In this document: positions 36,224 to 44,659 of the stretch, piece after piece
How the letters are laid out: the number at the start of each line of letters is the position of its first letter
How positions within the stretch are numbered: position 1 is the stretch's first letter
From: Bog-756 sp963828385
Lineage (GTDB): Bacteria > Actinomycetota > Acidimicrobiia > Acidimicrobiales > RAAP-2
Assembly: GCA_963828385.1 (NCBI GenBank)
Contig: CAWHEF010000002.1
Coordinates: forward strand, 868,001 to 932,000
DNA: 64,000 nucleotides
Direction: 5' to 3'
The notes under the pieces: generated by a model
What the model was told of the DNA's origin: nothing
Seen by the model: only the letters and a program-made list of their open reading frames with translations
The model's database searches: none
Position numbers and translations under genes: made by a program

Positions 36224-37396
36224 GTGGGGGGGCCACCTGATCTGGCGAACGGCAGCCGGACACCAGATGTCCGCTTTCTGGGCCGAGCCCCTGGGCTCGA
36301 CGGCCTTCGGGCGCTCGCTGTCTTGATCGTCTTCGTCTCGCACGTCGAGATATTCCTGCCGATCGCTTCGCTACTCGTCATCCCGGGCGGGACCGTCGGA
36401 CTCGATCCGTTCTTCGTTCTGAGCGGTTTCCTAATCACGGCCCTCTTGTTGAAGGAGCAGGCTCGGTACGGAACCATCCGGCGGTGGGCCTTTTACAAGC
36501 GGCGCATCGTCCGGCTGCTACCACCGCTCTTCTTCCTCCTCGTGGCCAATGTAATCCTGGCCGTCGCAACCAACGCCTGGACTCGCCAGCAGGTGGAGTC
36601 ACTGGTGTCGGTGGGCTTCTACTACTCGAACTACTACGTGGCGAAGTCACCGAACGCTTTCTGTGCCAACCTCGCGCCCGGTTACGAGCACTTGTGGTCG
36701 CTGTCGTTCGAAGAGCAGTTCTACCTGGTCTGGCCGTGGATCGTCATCGGCGTCCTCACAATCCGCCGTTCACTCCGCACCGTCGTGACTGCCATCCTCG
36801 GGACTATCGCCCTCATCGGGATCTACCGGGCCGTGTCGTATCACGGTGTGCAGTCATGGTGCTACCTGTTTCATGCCACCGACAGCCGTGCCGATGCCCT
36901 CCTCTGGGGATGCCTCGCCGCTCATCTGTGGGTGCGGGCCCGCGAGCCCACGAAGTGGATCAAGATCCTGATCTGGCCGGCCGTACTGTTCCTGCTCGCC
37001 TGCCTACCATTCTCCAACATCGAGGGTCCGTTCTTGTACTGGGGGGGATTCGATGGCATTGACCTGGCCTCAGCCATCGTGCTTCTCGCCCTGATGAGCA
37101 ACGCATGGGTCGGCAAGCGCTTCTTCGAATGGAAGCCGTTGGTCAAGTTGGGCCTCGTCGCCTACGGCTTCTACCTCTGGCACTTGACCGTCTTCTACGT
37201 CGTTGCCCATGTCGACCACGGCTGGAGCTACATCTTGCGTGTCATCGTCGCTCTCGGCGGCACGTTGGCGATGACCCTGCTCTCCTGGTTCCTGCTCGAG
37301 CGTCCCCTACAGCGCTGGGTCCATCGAGAGGCTCCCCGCGATCCCAGTCCGGCGGATACTCCTGTGCAGAGCCCGACGGCGATCTCGATCGAATGA
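36224..37396 (+). CDS. Acyltransferase 3 family membrane protein (OafA-like)
   Basis: Integral membrane O-acyltransferase with about ten spans and 390 residues from GTG 36224. It has the family's LDGLRALAVLIVFVSH (catalytic-type histidine), PFFVLSGFLITALLL, R-R-I-V-R-L-L-P-P and HLWSLSFEEQFYLVWP. There is no SGNH domain at the C-terminus. These proteins acetylate sugars of cell-surface polymers from cytoplasmic acetyl-CoA. A TTG at 36200 is also in frame, but GTG 36224 sits 8 bases from a -10 box. It follows the surface protein and ends in a good terminator. Confidence 0.87.
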   Translation: MGGPPDLANGSRTPDVRFLGRAPGLDGLRALAVLIVFVSHVEIFLPIASLLVIPGGTVGLDPFFVLSGFLITALLLKEQARYGTIRRWAFYKRRIVRLLPPLFFLLVANVILAVATNAWTRQQVESLVSVGFYYSNYYVAKSPNAFCANLAPGYEHLWSLSFEEQFYLVWPWIVIGVLTIRRSLRTVVTAILGTIALIGIYRAVSYHGVQSWCYLFHATDSRADALLWGCLAAHLWVRAREPTKWIKILIWPAVLFLLACLPFSNIEGPFLYWGGFDGIDLASAIVLLALMSNAWVGKRFFEWKPLVKLGLVAYGFYLWHLTVFYVVAHVDHGWSYILRVIVALGGTLAMTLLSWFLLERPLQRWVHREAPRDPSPADTPVQSPTAISIE

Positions 37397-37413
37397 GGCG
37401 ATCTCCGAGAGAG

Positions 37414-37435
37414 CGACGCTCTTGATCGAGCGTCG
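37414..37435 (+). terminator. Rho-independent-like terminator of the acyltransferase
   Basis: CGACGCTC (37414-37421) and GAGCGTCG (37428-37435) pair perfectly with loop TTGATC, followed by T-rich GTCTGTCTCTTG, 18 bases after the stop. Confidence 0.65.
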
Positions 37436-37539
37436 GTCTGTCTCTTGACGATTCCCCAAGCTCAGAATTTCGAAGATCAGATTTGCAGGATTGCGGCGGG
37501 GAGCACATCGATGGGGCCGATCCGAAACGCGAGAGTGGA

Positions 37540-37740
37540 TCATGCCTCGTACAGTTGATGCGGAACCGAGCGCCGGGTCGTCCGTAGCGCCTCGTGGTAT
37601 TCCGATCGGGCGTGATCGAGATCGTGAAGAACCACTTCGATGCGGTCGGCACGCTGGTTCGCGTCGAGTGCATGCACCAGGGCTGAAGCGCATTCCTTCA
37701 GTCTCGCCCGGGCGTCCTGGACCTCAGCCTCGCGGGGCAT
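37540..37740 (-). CDS. Small helical protein of unknown function
   Basis: 66 residues, strongly helical and charged (VQDARARLKECASALVHALD, then IEVVLHDLDHARSEYHEAL), compatible with a small coiled coil. ATG 37740 is preceded by TAACAT (37750-37755, minus strand) nine bases upstream, the spacing seen at other starts here. It diverges from the membrane gene at 37854. No family recognised. The composition is protein-like, not shadow-like, but support is limited to this and the promoter. Confidence 0.45.
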   Translation of the reverse strand: MPREAEVQDARARLKECASALVHALDANQRADRIEVVLHDLDHARSEYHEALRTTRRSVPHQLYEA

Positions 37741-37749
37741 CAGGACTGG

Positions 37750-37755
37750 ATGTTA
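37750..37755 (-). promoter_or_regulatory. -10 box TAACAT, 9 bases before ATG 37740
   Basis: Minus-strand TAACAT nine bases before the small-protein ATG; supports the small gene and fits the window pattern. Confidence 0.35.
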
Positions 37756-37839
37756 TCGAGCCTGCGTAGGGCGTTGCCACCCGACCCACCGCCGACAAAC
37801 CCGAGCGTGCTTTCTGACCGCACCCAGGAAGCCGCGTAC

Positions 37840-37845
37840 TACCAT
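37840..37845 (+). promoter_or_regulatory. -10 box TACCAT, 8 bases before GTG 37854
   Basis: TACCAT, eight bases, then the membrane-protein GTG, with no ribosome site. Confidence 0.45.
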
Positions 37846-37853
37846 CGCCCGCT

Positions 37854-39449
37854 GTGATCGACGCGGGGGCAGGCCAGGCTCGAACCCTCGCGGCACGGAC
37901 CTCTCCACTCGCGATGATCCTCGGTCTCGGAGTGGGCATTGTGCTGGCCGTGGGCTTCATCGCCCCACTTAGCAATGAATTGCGGTTCGCCGTGTTCCCT
38001 CAAGACGAGGGACTGCTCCTTGTCTACCCCTCGATGATTCTGCATGGTGCCATACCGAACCACACGTTCGAATCGGTTTACGGGGTCGTGAACCAGTGGA
38101 TAATTGCCGCAGCCTTCAGGGTTGCCGGATCCAGCGTCACCGTGGAACGAGCTGTGGGAACCGCGTACCGGGCGATTATCCTCTGTTCGCTGGCCTTCGT
38201 CGTGTGGCGCCATCGGGGGGGCTTTGCTGCACTGTCGGCGGGGGCAATCTGCATCGTCCTCATGGCAGGAACACTGGGATTGGCAGCGTTCGCGTGGATG
38301 TGCGCACTGGCCTTCGCCTCATTGGCCTTCGTTCTTCTCGACCTGGGATTGAGAACGAATGAAGACATTGAGAGACCCGTGCTCGTTGGGATGGGCGGCG
38401 CAGCCTTCGGTCTTGCAATCGGATCGCGACTTGATATGACGCTTGCCATCGTGTTCGCGTTCGCCGCGCTCTTCGCTGTGGTGCGGCGGCGGCTCTGGCC
38501 GATGGCGCTCGGTTTCGCCGTGGGCCTCATCCCCTTTGCGGTCAATCTCGAGCAGGCGGGCCCAGGCAATGTCATCCGGGATCAGGTTGTGCAACCGATC
38601 TTTGTCAGCAACCCGGCGCGGCGACTGCCTCTAAGCAACCTCAGCTGGCAAGAGCTTGCCCTTCTACTCCTGTGTGTCGCCGTTGCCTTATCGAGCGTGA
38701 TCCTCGGGATCGTCACCATCCGGCGCGAGAGGACAAGGGGGAGCGAGGTCCTACTACTTGCAATCGGCGCGTTCGGGTGCGGGATCCTCCCCCAGGCGTT
38801 CCAGCGGCCTGACCCACTGCACGTGGCACTGGTCGGCTGCTTTATCCTCCCCGCTTCGATGCTCCTGCCCGCCCCGCGCCTGCCCCTGGGGCCATCGACG
38901 GTTGGGGTCACTGTGCTGCCTCTCCTGGTGGGCGTGGTGATCGTGATCCTGGCCGTGCCTTACTACGGTCAGATCTATTGGGATGCAGCACGGCCTGGGT
39001 CGAGCCAGGCGGAGAACGTCGTCACGCACGATGGGCGATCAGTTCCGGTGGACAGCGTCGAAGACCGACGGGACCTGACCGTGCTGTTCCGCGAGCTCGA
39101 TGCACGAGCGCGCCCAGGCCAGCGGATTTTCGTGGGGCCGCGCGACCTCCGGACCGCCGACTACGACGACACGTTTCTCTACTTCCTCCTTCCCGAGCTC
39201 GTCCCGGGCAGCTACTACCTCGAGATGAACCCTGGGGTCGCTAACGCGAAGGGGTCACAGCTGGCGCTTGACTTGAGGACGAACGACTTCCTGATCCTGG
39301 ATTCCCGGTACGACACGGTCCCAGACCCGGATGCCGCGACCCGATTCGGCCCGAACACCCCAAACATCGTGGTTTCTGACGACTTCGAGCCGATTACCAG
39401 CGAAGGCTCGTGGACGCTCTACCAACGGCGAGCGGGGAAGCCCCGCTGA
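37854..39449 (+). CDS. Multi-pass membrane protein, GT-C glycosyltransferase-like
   Basis: 531 residues with about ten to eleven membrane spans in the first 370 residues and a C-terminal extracytoplasmic domain of about 140 residues. After the first span lies FPQDEGLLLVYPSMILHG, an acidic loop in the place where GT-C (ArnT/PMT-like) enzymes hold their catalytic acid. It probably transfers sugar from a polyprenyl phosphate outside the membrane, but no family name is certain. GTG 37854 is chosen from the -10 box 8 bases upstream. It is followed by a strong hairpin at 39681. Confidence 0.7.
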   Translation: MIDAGAGQARTLAARTSPLAMILGLGVGIVLAVGFIAPLSNELRFAVFPQDEGLLLVYPSMILHGAIPNHTFESVYGVVNQWIIAAAFRVAGSSVTVERAVGTAYRAIILCSLAFVVWRHRGGFAALSAGAICIVLMAGTLGLAAFAWMCALAFASLAFVLLDLGLRTNEDIERPVLVGMGGAAFGLAIGSRLDMTLAIVFAFAALFAVVRRRLWPMALGFAVGLIPFAVNLEQAGPGNVIRDQVVQPIFVSNPARRLPLSNLSWQELALLLLCVAVALSSVILGIVTIRRERTRGSEVLLLAIGAFGCGILPQAFQRPDPLHVALVGCFILPASMLLPAPRLPLGPSTVGVTVLPLLVGVVIVILAVPYYGQIYWDAARPGSSQAENVVTHDGRSVPVDSVEDRRDLTVLFRELDARARPGQRIFVGPRDLRTADYDDTFLYFLLPELVPGSYYLEMNPGVANAKGSQLALDLRTNDFLILDSRYDTVPDPDAATRFGPNTPNIVVSDDFEPITSEGSWTLYQRRAGKPR

Positions 39450-39936
39450 TTCCGTCGCCAGAGGGATCCGTCGATGTGGGTTCGACCAACTCCACTAACG
39501 CTAAGCTTCGAAGCCGGCGGTTAGGGGGGTGGTCGTATGGCCGAGCGAACGACGCGTCACGACCGACGCCAGCATGGAATGTTGAGCAGACACGCCCCCG
39601 GTGGGGCCATCGACGGGCCCACGGTTTCCACGCTGAGGCCACGAGACAGGTTGAGCCCGTCCAGCGATTGGTCCGGGCTTCAGGTCCTGTAACGAGCCCG
39701 ACTCGTTGCAGGACCTGACCTGAACGAGACGGATCCGTCGCACCAGTTTCTCTAACTCGCATTGTAAGGCATGCTAGAAATGCCAGCAGTCGCTGAAAGA
39801 AATCCGATCGAAATTGTCATGGCGTCGGGGGGAATCAAGTGGATCGCAAACACAACTCGGCTGGGGTGGCTTCGTATGCATCGCCTCCACCGGGTCGGTC
39901 CCGACATCTCGGTAGCCGCACGTCGACGCGACTGCG
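39450..39936. other. Intergenic region with one strong hairpin
   Basis: 487 bases without a supported gene. Apart from the hairpin at 39680-39718, nothing recognisable was seen. Short frames on both strands (for example 39410-39718 plus) look like non-coding sequence. Confidence 0.5.
39680..39718 (+). terminator. 17-bp hairpin, strong bidirectional structure
   Basis: TCAGGTCCTGTAACGAG (39680-39696) pairs with CTCGTTGCAGGACCTGA (39702-39718) around CCCGA; the only non-Watson-Crick pair is a T-G wobble in plus-strand RNA. It is the longest stem noticed in the window. There is no T-run, so it may end transcription from 37854, protect RNA, or be a protein-binding palindrome. Confidence 0.55.
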
Positions 39937-41406
39937 GTGATTGCTCAAATCGGTAGACGGCGAAGACGCCGGGCGAAACTTCTGCCAGCGACGACTTTGA
40001 TCTGCGTTGGGATCGCCGTGGCTGCGTGTGGGTCTTCGACGACCGGCTCGTCGTCGAACGCGCGTAGGGGGCCGACCGCGGATAGTCCTTCGACCTCTAC
40101 CTACCTTGGTTCGGAGGCACGAACTGGCTTCACCGGCTCGACGTCGATCACACCGTCCAATGCTGCCACACTCAAACAACAGTGGAGTGTCGCAACGGGT
40201 TCGCCTATTTCCGTTCAACCCATCGTCCACGGCGGGACCATCTACTGGGGCGATTGGAACGGCACTGAACATGCCACCACGCTCTCCGGCACATCGATCT
40301 GGACGACGTCGCTGGGGACGTCTCCCAAACCATCGTCCTGCCCGTACAAGCTGCAGACACTGGGTGTTCTGAGCTCAGCAACCGTAGGATCCAGCGGGGG
40401 CCGCAACCTGGTGTGGGTCGGCGGGGGTGCCGGACAACTCGTCGCACTGAACGTGTCAGACGGTTCGACCGTCTGGAAGACCCAGCTCGGTCCACCGCCC
40501 AAGCACGTCCTGTGGAGCTCACCGGCCCTCTACAACGGGAGCATCTACGAGGGAGTGGCGTCTTGGAACGACTGCCCACTCGTTCCGGGAAGCCTCTACC
40601 GGGTCAACGCCGGCACCGGGTCGATCCAGGCCCAATTCAGCGTGGTATCGGGGAAGTGCAACGGGGGAGGAATCTGGTCATCGCCGGCGGTCGATCCAAG
40701 CGACAATGCCGTGTTCGTCACCACCGGCAACGACACGTGCGGGTCGGCGAACCAGGACGCGATCATCGAACTGGATGCGACCACGTTGGCCGTCAAGTCC
40801 CGGTGGACGACTCCGAAATCCTCGTTCGTGTCCGATGCAGATTATGGTGCTACCCCGACACTCTTCTCCGCCAAGGTCAACGGGGTCGTCCGTCACATGA
40901 TCGGTGCGGAAGCCAAAAACGGGACCTATTACGCGTTCGACCGGAACAACCTGGCCGCCGGACCGGTATGGCAAGTCCAGGTCAAGGACAATGCGGCACT
41001 TGCCAACAGCAATTGCGCAGACACCCTTTCTCCCTCTGCGTGGGCGGGCGATGGCTCCCCTCTCATCGTGGCCGGGGTCGCGATCTCCGGGTCCGGCTGC
41101 ACCGGGACGCTTTCCGCACTCGATCCCGCGACAGGCCGGACGGACTGGCGGGTGACCCTGCAAGGGGCCGTGCTCGGAGCGGTGACCGAAGCCCCTGGGC
41201 TGGTCGTCGTGGGAGCGGGTTCCAGTTTGGACGTTCTCTCGTCTTCGAGTGGGACGATGCTCTACTCGTTCACCGAACCGGAGACCGCCGCAGACTCGGG
41301 GGGCGGCTACGGGGACGCTTACTATTTTTGGGGCACACCAGCTATTGTCGGGAACGCGATCTATATGGGCAATCAAGACGGGACGCTCCGCGCGTTCAGC
41401 CCGTAA
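39937..41406 (+). CDS. PQQ-like beta-propeller lipoprotein
   Basis: 489 residues. A basic N-terminus and hydrophobic stretch lead to the lipobox GIAVAACGSS, so the mature protein is a lipid-anchored extracellular protein. A Ser/Thr linker follows, then repeated propeller blades with G-x-L-x-A-L-x-x-x-x-G-x-x-W-x-x style motifs (GQLVALNVSDGSTVWKTQLG, GTLSALDPATGRTDWRVTLQ). Six to eight blades. Such proteins are dehydrogenase-like or structural scaffolds; no cofactor residues are identified here. GTG 39937 gives the only complete signal. Lower GC than the early part of the window. Confidence 0.82.
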   Translation: MIAQIGRRRRRRAKLLPATTLICVGIAVAACGSSTTGSSSNARRGPTADSPSTSTYLGSEARTGFTGSTSITPSNAATLKQQWSVATGSPISVQPIVHGGTIYWGDWNGTEHATTLSGTSIWTTSLGTSPKPSSCPYKLQTLGVLSSATVGSSGGRNLVWVGGGAGQLVALNVSDGSTVWKTQLGPPPKHVLWSSPALYNGSIYEGVASWNDCPLVPGSLYRVNAGTGSIQAQFSVVSGKCNGGGIWSSPAVDPSDNAVFVTTGNDTCGSANQDAIIELDATTLAVKSRWTTPKSSFVSDADYGATPTLFSAKVNGVVRHMIGAEAKNGTYYAFDRNNLAAGPVWQVQVKDNAALANSNCADTLSPSAWAGDGSPLIVAGVAISGSGCTGTLSALDPATGRTDWRVTLQGAVLGAVTEAPGLVVVGAGSSLDVLSSSSGTMLYSFTEPETAADSGGGYGDAYYFWGTPAIVGNAIYMGNQDGTLRAFSP

Positions 41407-41603
41407 TCGGGCTCACCGGAGCTTGACTGCACGCGCCTATTAGCTGCGTAGTTGGAGCCACAGCGTCCGTGCCACGGAGGCTGCTGGATGGCAATACCGA
41501 CCTCAGCCCGAAAGGGTAAGAATTCAGGGCCCGGGCGGGGGAGTGAATAAGCGCTGGGGCGAAGGCGGTATCTGAAAACGCAGGCAGCGAGGGGAAAACC
41601 GAC

Positions 41604-41678
41604 ATGAGAGAATCGTGCTTCGTAAGAAGGTCGCAGATGACGGGGGGACGACCGATGTCGGACTTGAGGAGGAGGTGA
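41604..41678 (+). other. Possible 24-codon leader peptide ORF
   Basis: ATG 41604 with GGGGA upstream opens an arginine-rich frame (MRESCFVRRSQMTGG onward) ending in GAGGAGGAGGTGA, whose last GTG (41675) is in frame with the membrane-protein gene. This could couple translation of the membrane protein to the leader. Evidence is only positional. Confidence 0.25.
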
Positions 41679-43204
41679 CCCACACGTCGACGGGGACCCG
41701 CACCGACTCGGGCACTCTATGCCAAGTCAATCAAGAAGCAGATTGCGTACAAAGAACGAGGCTGGTCGACCGGCTGGATCATCGCTATATCAATGGCCTG
41801 ACGGTGCTCGGCTTTTGTGTACCGGTGGTTGCCTACTTCTGGTTGGTTAGCCGCTATAGCGTCAACGTAATTGCCGGCGACCAGTTGGATGACGTAACAG
41901 TCATCGTCCGTTCCTACTCGCATCTCTTCGACCTGAACTCGCTTTGGGCACTGCACAACGAAAACCGCATGCTTTTCCCCAACCTTCTCGTCGTGCTTCT
42001 GGGACACACGACTGGATTCAACATCCAGATCGAGGAGTACCTGAGTGCGATCATCTTGATGGCTGCTACCGCTTTGCTCATCTGGGCTCATAAGCGGCGC
42101 TCACCGTCTACGCCTTGGATTTACTATTGCCCGGTAGTTTTCCTGACATTTTCGGTGGTCCAGTACTGGAACACGCTGTTTGGTTTTCAGATTGCCTGGT
42201 ACATCGTCCTCCTTGCTTTGGCGGGAACGATGGCACTCGTCGACCGTCCCGCACTTACCTGGCCAACGTTTATCGCGGCTGGTGCCGTAGGGATAATCGG
42301 TAGCTTCTCGTCATTACAGGGTCTGATCATCTGGCCGGTTGCGCTGATTCTTCTGTACCACCGTAGGCGAAGTCGCGCCCTTATCGGAACATGGATCGTC
42401 CTTGCATTTATAACGGCCGCCGTGTACTTCTATAACTACAACACCCGTACGAGTCCGGGTAACCATAGCTACGTGTGGCAACACCCCGCCGCATCGCTCA
42501 AATACTATCTAGTTGCCCTCGGAGACGTGTTGGGTTTCCGCGCGAAATTCAATGCCCCTGGTAACGGTGGTGTGGAGTTGTTCGGCCTCCTTATCCTTGT
42601 TTTGGCCGTAGTAACGCTGATTGTTTACGGTCTCCGCCGCGACGAGCGCGGCGCTGGGCCGCTCGGATCTGCGCTGATCTGCTTTGGATTGCTGTTCGCT
42701 GCGATGGTGACAGCAGGAAGGGCGAGCACCGGTATCTGGACTGCCGCTGGGTCTCGCTTCACTACCTTCGACCTCTTGATCCCTGTAGGGATGTACCTGG
42801 TACTCGTTGGGGAGTCAACGCAGGTTCGGAATAGTGGACCGGAGCGCCTGGCGCGTCAACGTATCGAGGACTCAGACGGAGGACGGGAACACACTTCAAT
42901 ACGCGCGGGTACGGGAAGTGGGTTCAGGTTCAAGAGAGCACAAGCCATCATTGGTATCGGTGTCGGGTTTGTCATCGCACTGCAGATCGGATTTGGCGTC
43001 CCGAACGGGATTGCCGGCGCACGGTACTACCACGCCTACCAGGTGCAGGCCGCTCGTGTCGTGCGCAACATAGATCACGAGTCGGATTGGCGCCTGGTGC
43101 TGGATGTATCCGTCTTCGGGTCACCTTCGTTCATCCGAAGGCAGATCCAGCTTGCCCAGAAGCACCACCTGAGCCTGTTCGACGGCACGTCCGCGTCAGG
43201 CTAA
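41615..43204 (+). CDS. Multi-pass membrane protein, GT-C-like, unknown
   Basis: 529 residues from GTG 41615, or about 509 from GTG 41675. Roughly ten membrane spans start near residue 60. After the first span comes SVNVIAGDQLDDVTVI, a loop rich in aspartate like the GT-C acidic loop, followed by NRMLFPNLLVVLLGH. No conserved family signature recognised. Lower GC and more rare codons than the early cluster genes. An insertion sequence lies 81 bases beyond its stop, so downstream operon partners may have been lost. Confidence 0.65.
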   Translation: MLRKKVADDGGTTDVGLEEEVTHTSTGTRTDSGTLCQVNQEADCVQRTRLVDRLDHRYINGLTVLGFCVPVVAYFWLVSRYSVNVIAGDQLDDVTVIVRSYSHLFDLNSLWALHNENRMLFPNLLVVLLGHTTGFNIQIEEYLSAIILMAATALLIWAHKRRSPSTPWIYYCPVVFLTFSVVQYWNTLFGFQIAWYIVLLALAGTMALVDRPALTWPTFIAAGAVGIIGSFSSLQGLIIWPVALILLYHRRRSRALIGTWIVLAFITAAVYFYNYNTRTSPGNHSYVWQHPAASLKYYLVALGDVLGFRAKFNAPGNGGVELFGLLILVLAVVTLIVYGLRRDERGAGPLGSALICFGLLFAAMVTAGRASTGIWTAAGSRFTTFDLLIPVGMYLVLVGESTQVRNSGPERLARQRIEDSDGGREHTSIRAGTGSGFRFKRAQAIIGIGVGFVIALQIGFGVPNGIAGARYYHAYQVQAARVVRNIDHESDWRLVLDVSVFGSPSFIRRQIQLAQKHHLSLFDGTSASG

Positions 43205-43284
43205 GACGCAAGGCATGGACAAGTCGAATTGCGCGTTTGTGGCAAATTGCGTTTTCGTCAAGTGCATCGCTTTCGACGAAGCGA

Positions 43285-43315
43285 TACTGAACCGCCCCGG
43301 GTTCCATGACTGCTC
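43285..43315 (+). repeat. Left terminal inverted repeat of the IS3 element
   Basis: Begins TACTGAACCGCCCCGGG and ends TGACTGCTC; matches the right end over 26 of 31 positions. Confidence 0.8.
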
Positions 43316-43318
43316 GGG

Positions 43319-44199
43319 TTATTGGGTAGCCGCCTCTTCGGCGGGTTGCATTTGACGGTAGTAGGTCGCTTCGAACTCTGCTGGCGTGACGTAGGAGTTG
43401 TCGTCGGTGATCTCTCCGTGCAGCCGGCGGTGGTTGAACCAGTCGATGTAGCCGAGCGTGGCGTACTCGACGTCGTCGAGACCGCGCCACGGCCCCTGGG
43501 GGTAGATCAGCTCCCACTTGTAGAGGCTGTTGAAGGCTTCGGCCATGGCGTTGTCGTAGCTGTCGCCACGTGATCCGACCGAGGCGACGATGTCGTTCTC
43601 GTCGAGGCGCTCGGAGTAGCGAATCGACAGATACTGCTGACGCCGCGGTGGTCGCTGTGATGAACCAGGCCGTCGAGGACCTGGCCGTGACGGGTGCGGT
43701 TCCACACCGCCATCTCGAGGGCGTCGATGGCGAGGTCCGAGCGCAAGGACTCGGAGATCTGCCAGCCGACCACCATGCGCGAGAACACGTCGATGATGAA
43801 GGCCGCGTAGACCCAGCCGGCGTGCGTCTTGACGTAGGTGAGGTCGGCCACCCAGAGCCGGTTGGGCTCGTCGGCACGGAACTGGCGCTCGACGAGGTCG
43901 GCGGGGCGATGCTGGCGCTCGTCGAAGCGGGTGGTGACCTTGTAGGCCCGGCCCCGCCGGGCTCCGGAAAGGCCCAGCTCACGCATCAGGCGCTCGACGG
44001 TGCAGCGGGCCACCCGGATGCCCTCTCGGTTGAGCTGGGTCCAGACCTTGTCGGCTCCATAGACCTCGAGGTTGTCGCCCCAGACGCGGCGGATCTCGCC
44101 CTTCAGCTCCTCGTCACGAACGGCTCGTGCCGACGGTGGCCGCTTCTTGGCCACCCAATAGGTGTTCGGGGCGATCTTGCAGCCGTGCTCTGTGAGCAC
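43319..44199 (-). pseudogene. IS3-family transposase OrfB (DDE integrase), frameshifted
   Basis: Catalytic transposase with the rve domain: RLWVADLTYVKTHAGWVY (first D), HHSDHRG (second D) and NAMAEAFNSLYKWELI (E). The N-terminal HTH_21 region reads EIRRVWGDNLEVYGADKVW. One base is missing near 43636, just after HHSDHRGV, so the D-x35-E part is in another frame (ending at 43319). Normal IS3 elements make an OrfAB fusion; this copy cannot make an intact OrfB. Confidence 0.8.
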
Positions 44200-44252
44200 C
44201 CGGCAGATCGGCTCGACCCCGAACCTGTGGCGATGTTCGTCGATGAAGGCGA

Positions 44253-44593
44253 CTATCTGGGCGGTCGCGGGTCGAGCTCCCGCGCGAAGAAAGCCGAGGC
44301 CGCCTTCAAGATCTCATTGGCCCGGCGCAGCTCGCAAGTTCTCCTTCCGAGCTCTTTCATCTGGCCCCGCTCGTCGGTGGTCAGCCCTGGACGCTGCCCG
44401 GCAGTCGGTCTCGGCCCGGCGCACCCAGATGTCGCAGGGTCTCGTGGTTGATCGCCAGCTTCGCCGCGATCGACTCGATGGCCTTCCACTGCGACGGGTA
44501 CTCGCCTTGGTGATCGAAGACCATCCGCACGGCCCGCTCCCGGACCTCGGGCGGGTAGGGCGGACGTGGTTCCGCCTTGCTCTTCTCTGGCAT
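44253..44593 (-). pseudogene. IS3-family OrfA, multiply frameshifted
   Basis: ATG 44593 gives MPEKSKAEPRPPYPPEVRER and then ESIAAKLAINHETLRH, a typical OrfA helix-turn-helix. Extra bases near 44430 and 44410 shift the frame (VRRAETD, then GQRPGLTTDERGQMKEL) and a third disturbance precedes ELRRANEILKAASAFFARE, the leucine-zipper end. Confidence 0.75.
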
Positions 44594-44615
44594 TGCTCCA
44601 TCCTCTCAAGGGAAG

Positions 44616-44646
44616 GAGCAGTCACCAATCCCGGGGCGGTTCAGTA
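44616..44646 (-). repeat. Right terminal inverted repeat of the IS3 element
   Basis: Reverse complement begins TACTGAACCGCCCCGGG and ends TGACTGCTC, mirroring 43285-43315. Confidence 0.8.
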
Positions 44647-44659
44647 CCGAGGATGAGCA

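Larger units (their letters stand above)
43285..44646 (-). mobile_element. IS3-family insertion sequence, defective
   Basis: 1,362 bases bounded by imperfect inverted repeats. The left end (43285-43315) and right end (44616-44646, reverse complement) share TACTGAACCGCCCCGGG, then five mismatched bases, then TGACTGCTC. Inside, on the minus strand, are orfA and orfB of an IS3-type transposase, both broken by frameshifts. I found no 3-5 base target duplication next to either end, which suggests a rearrangement after insertion. Confidence 0.8.
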
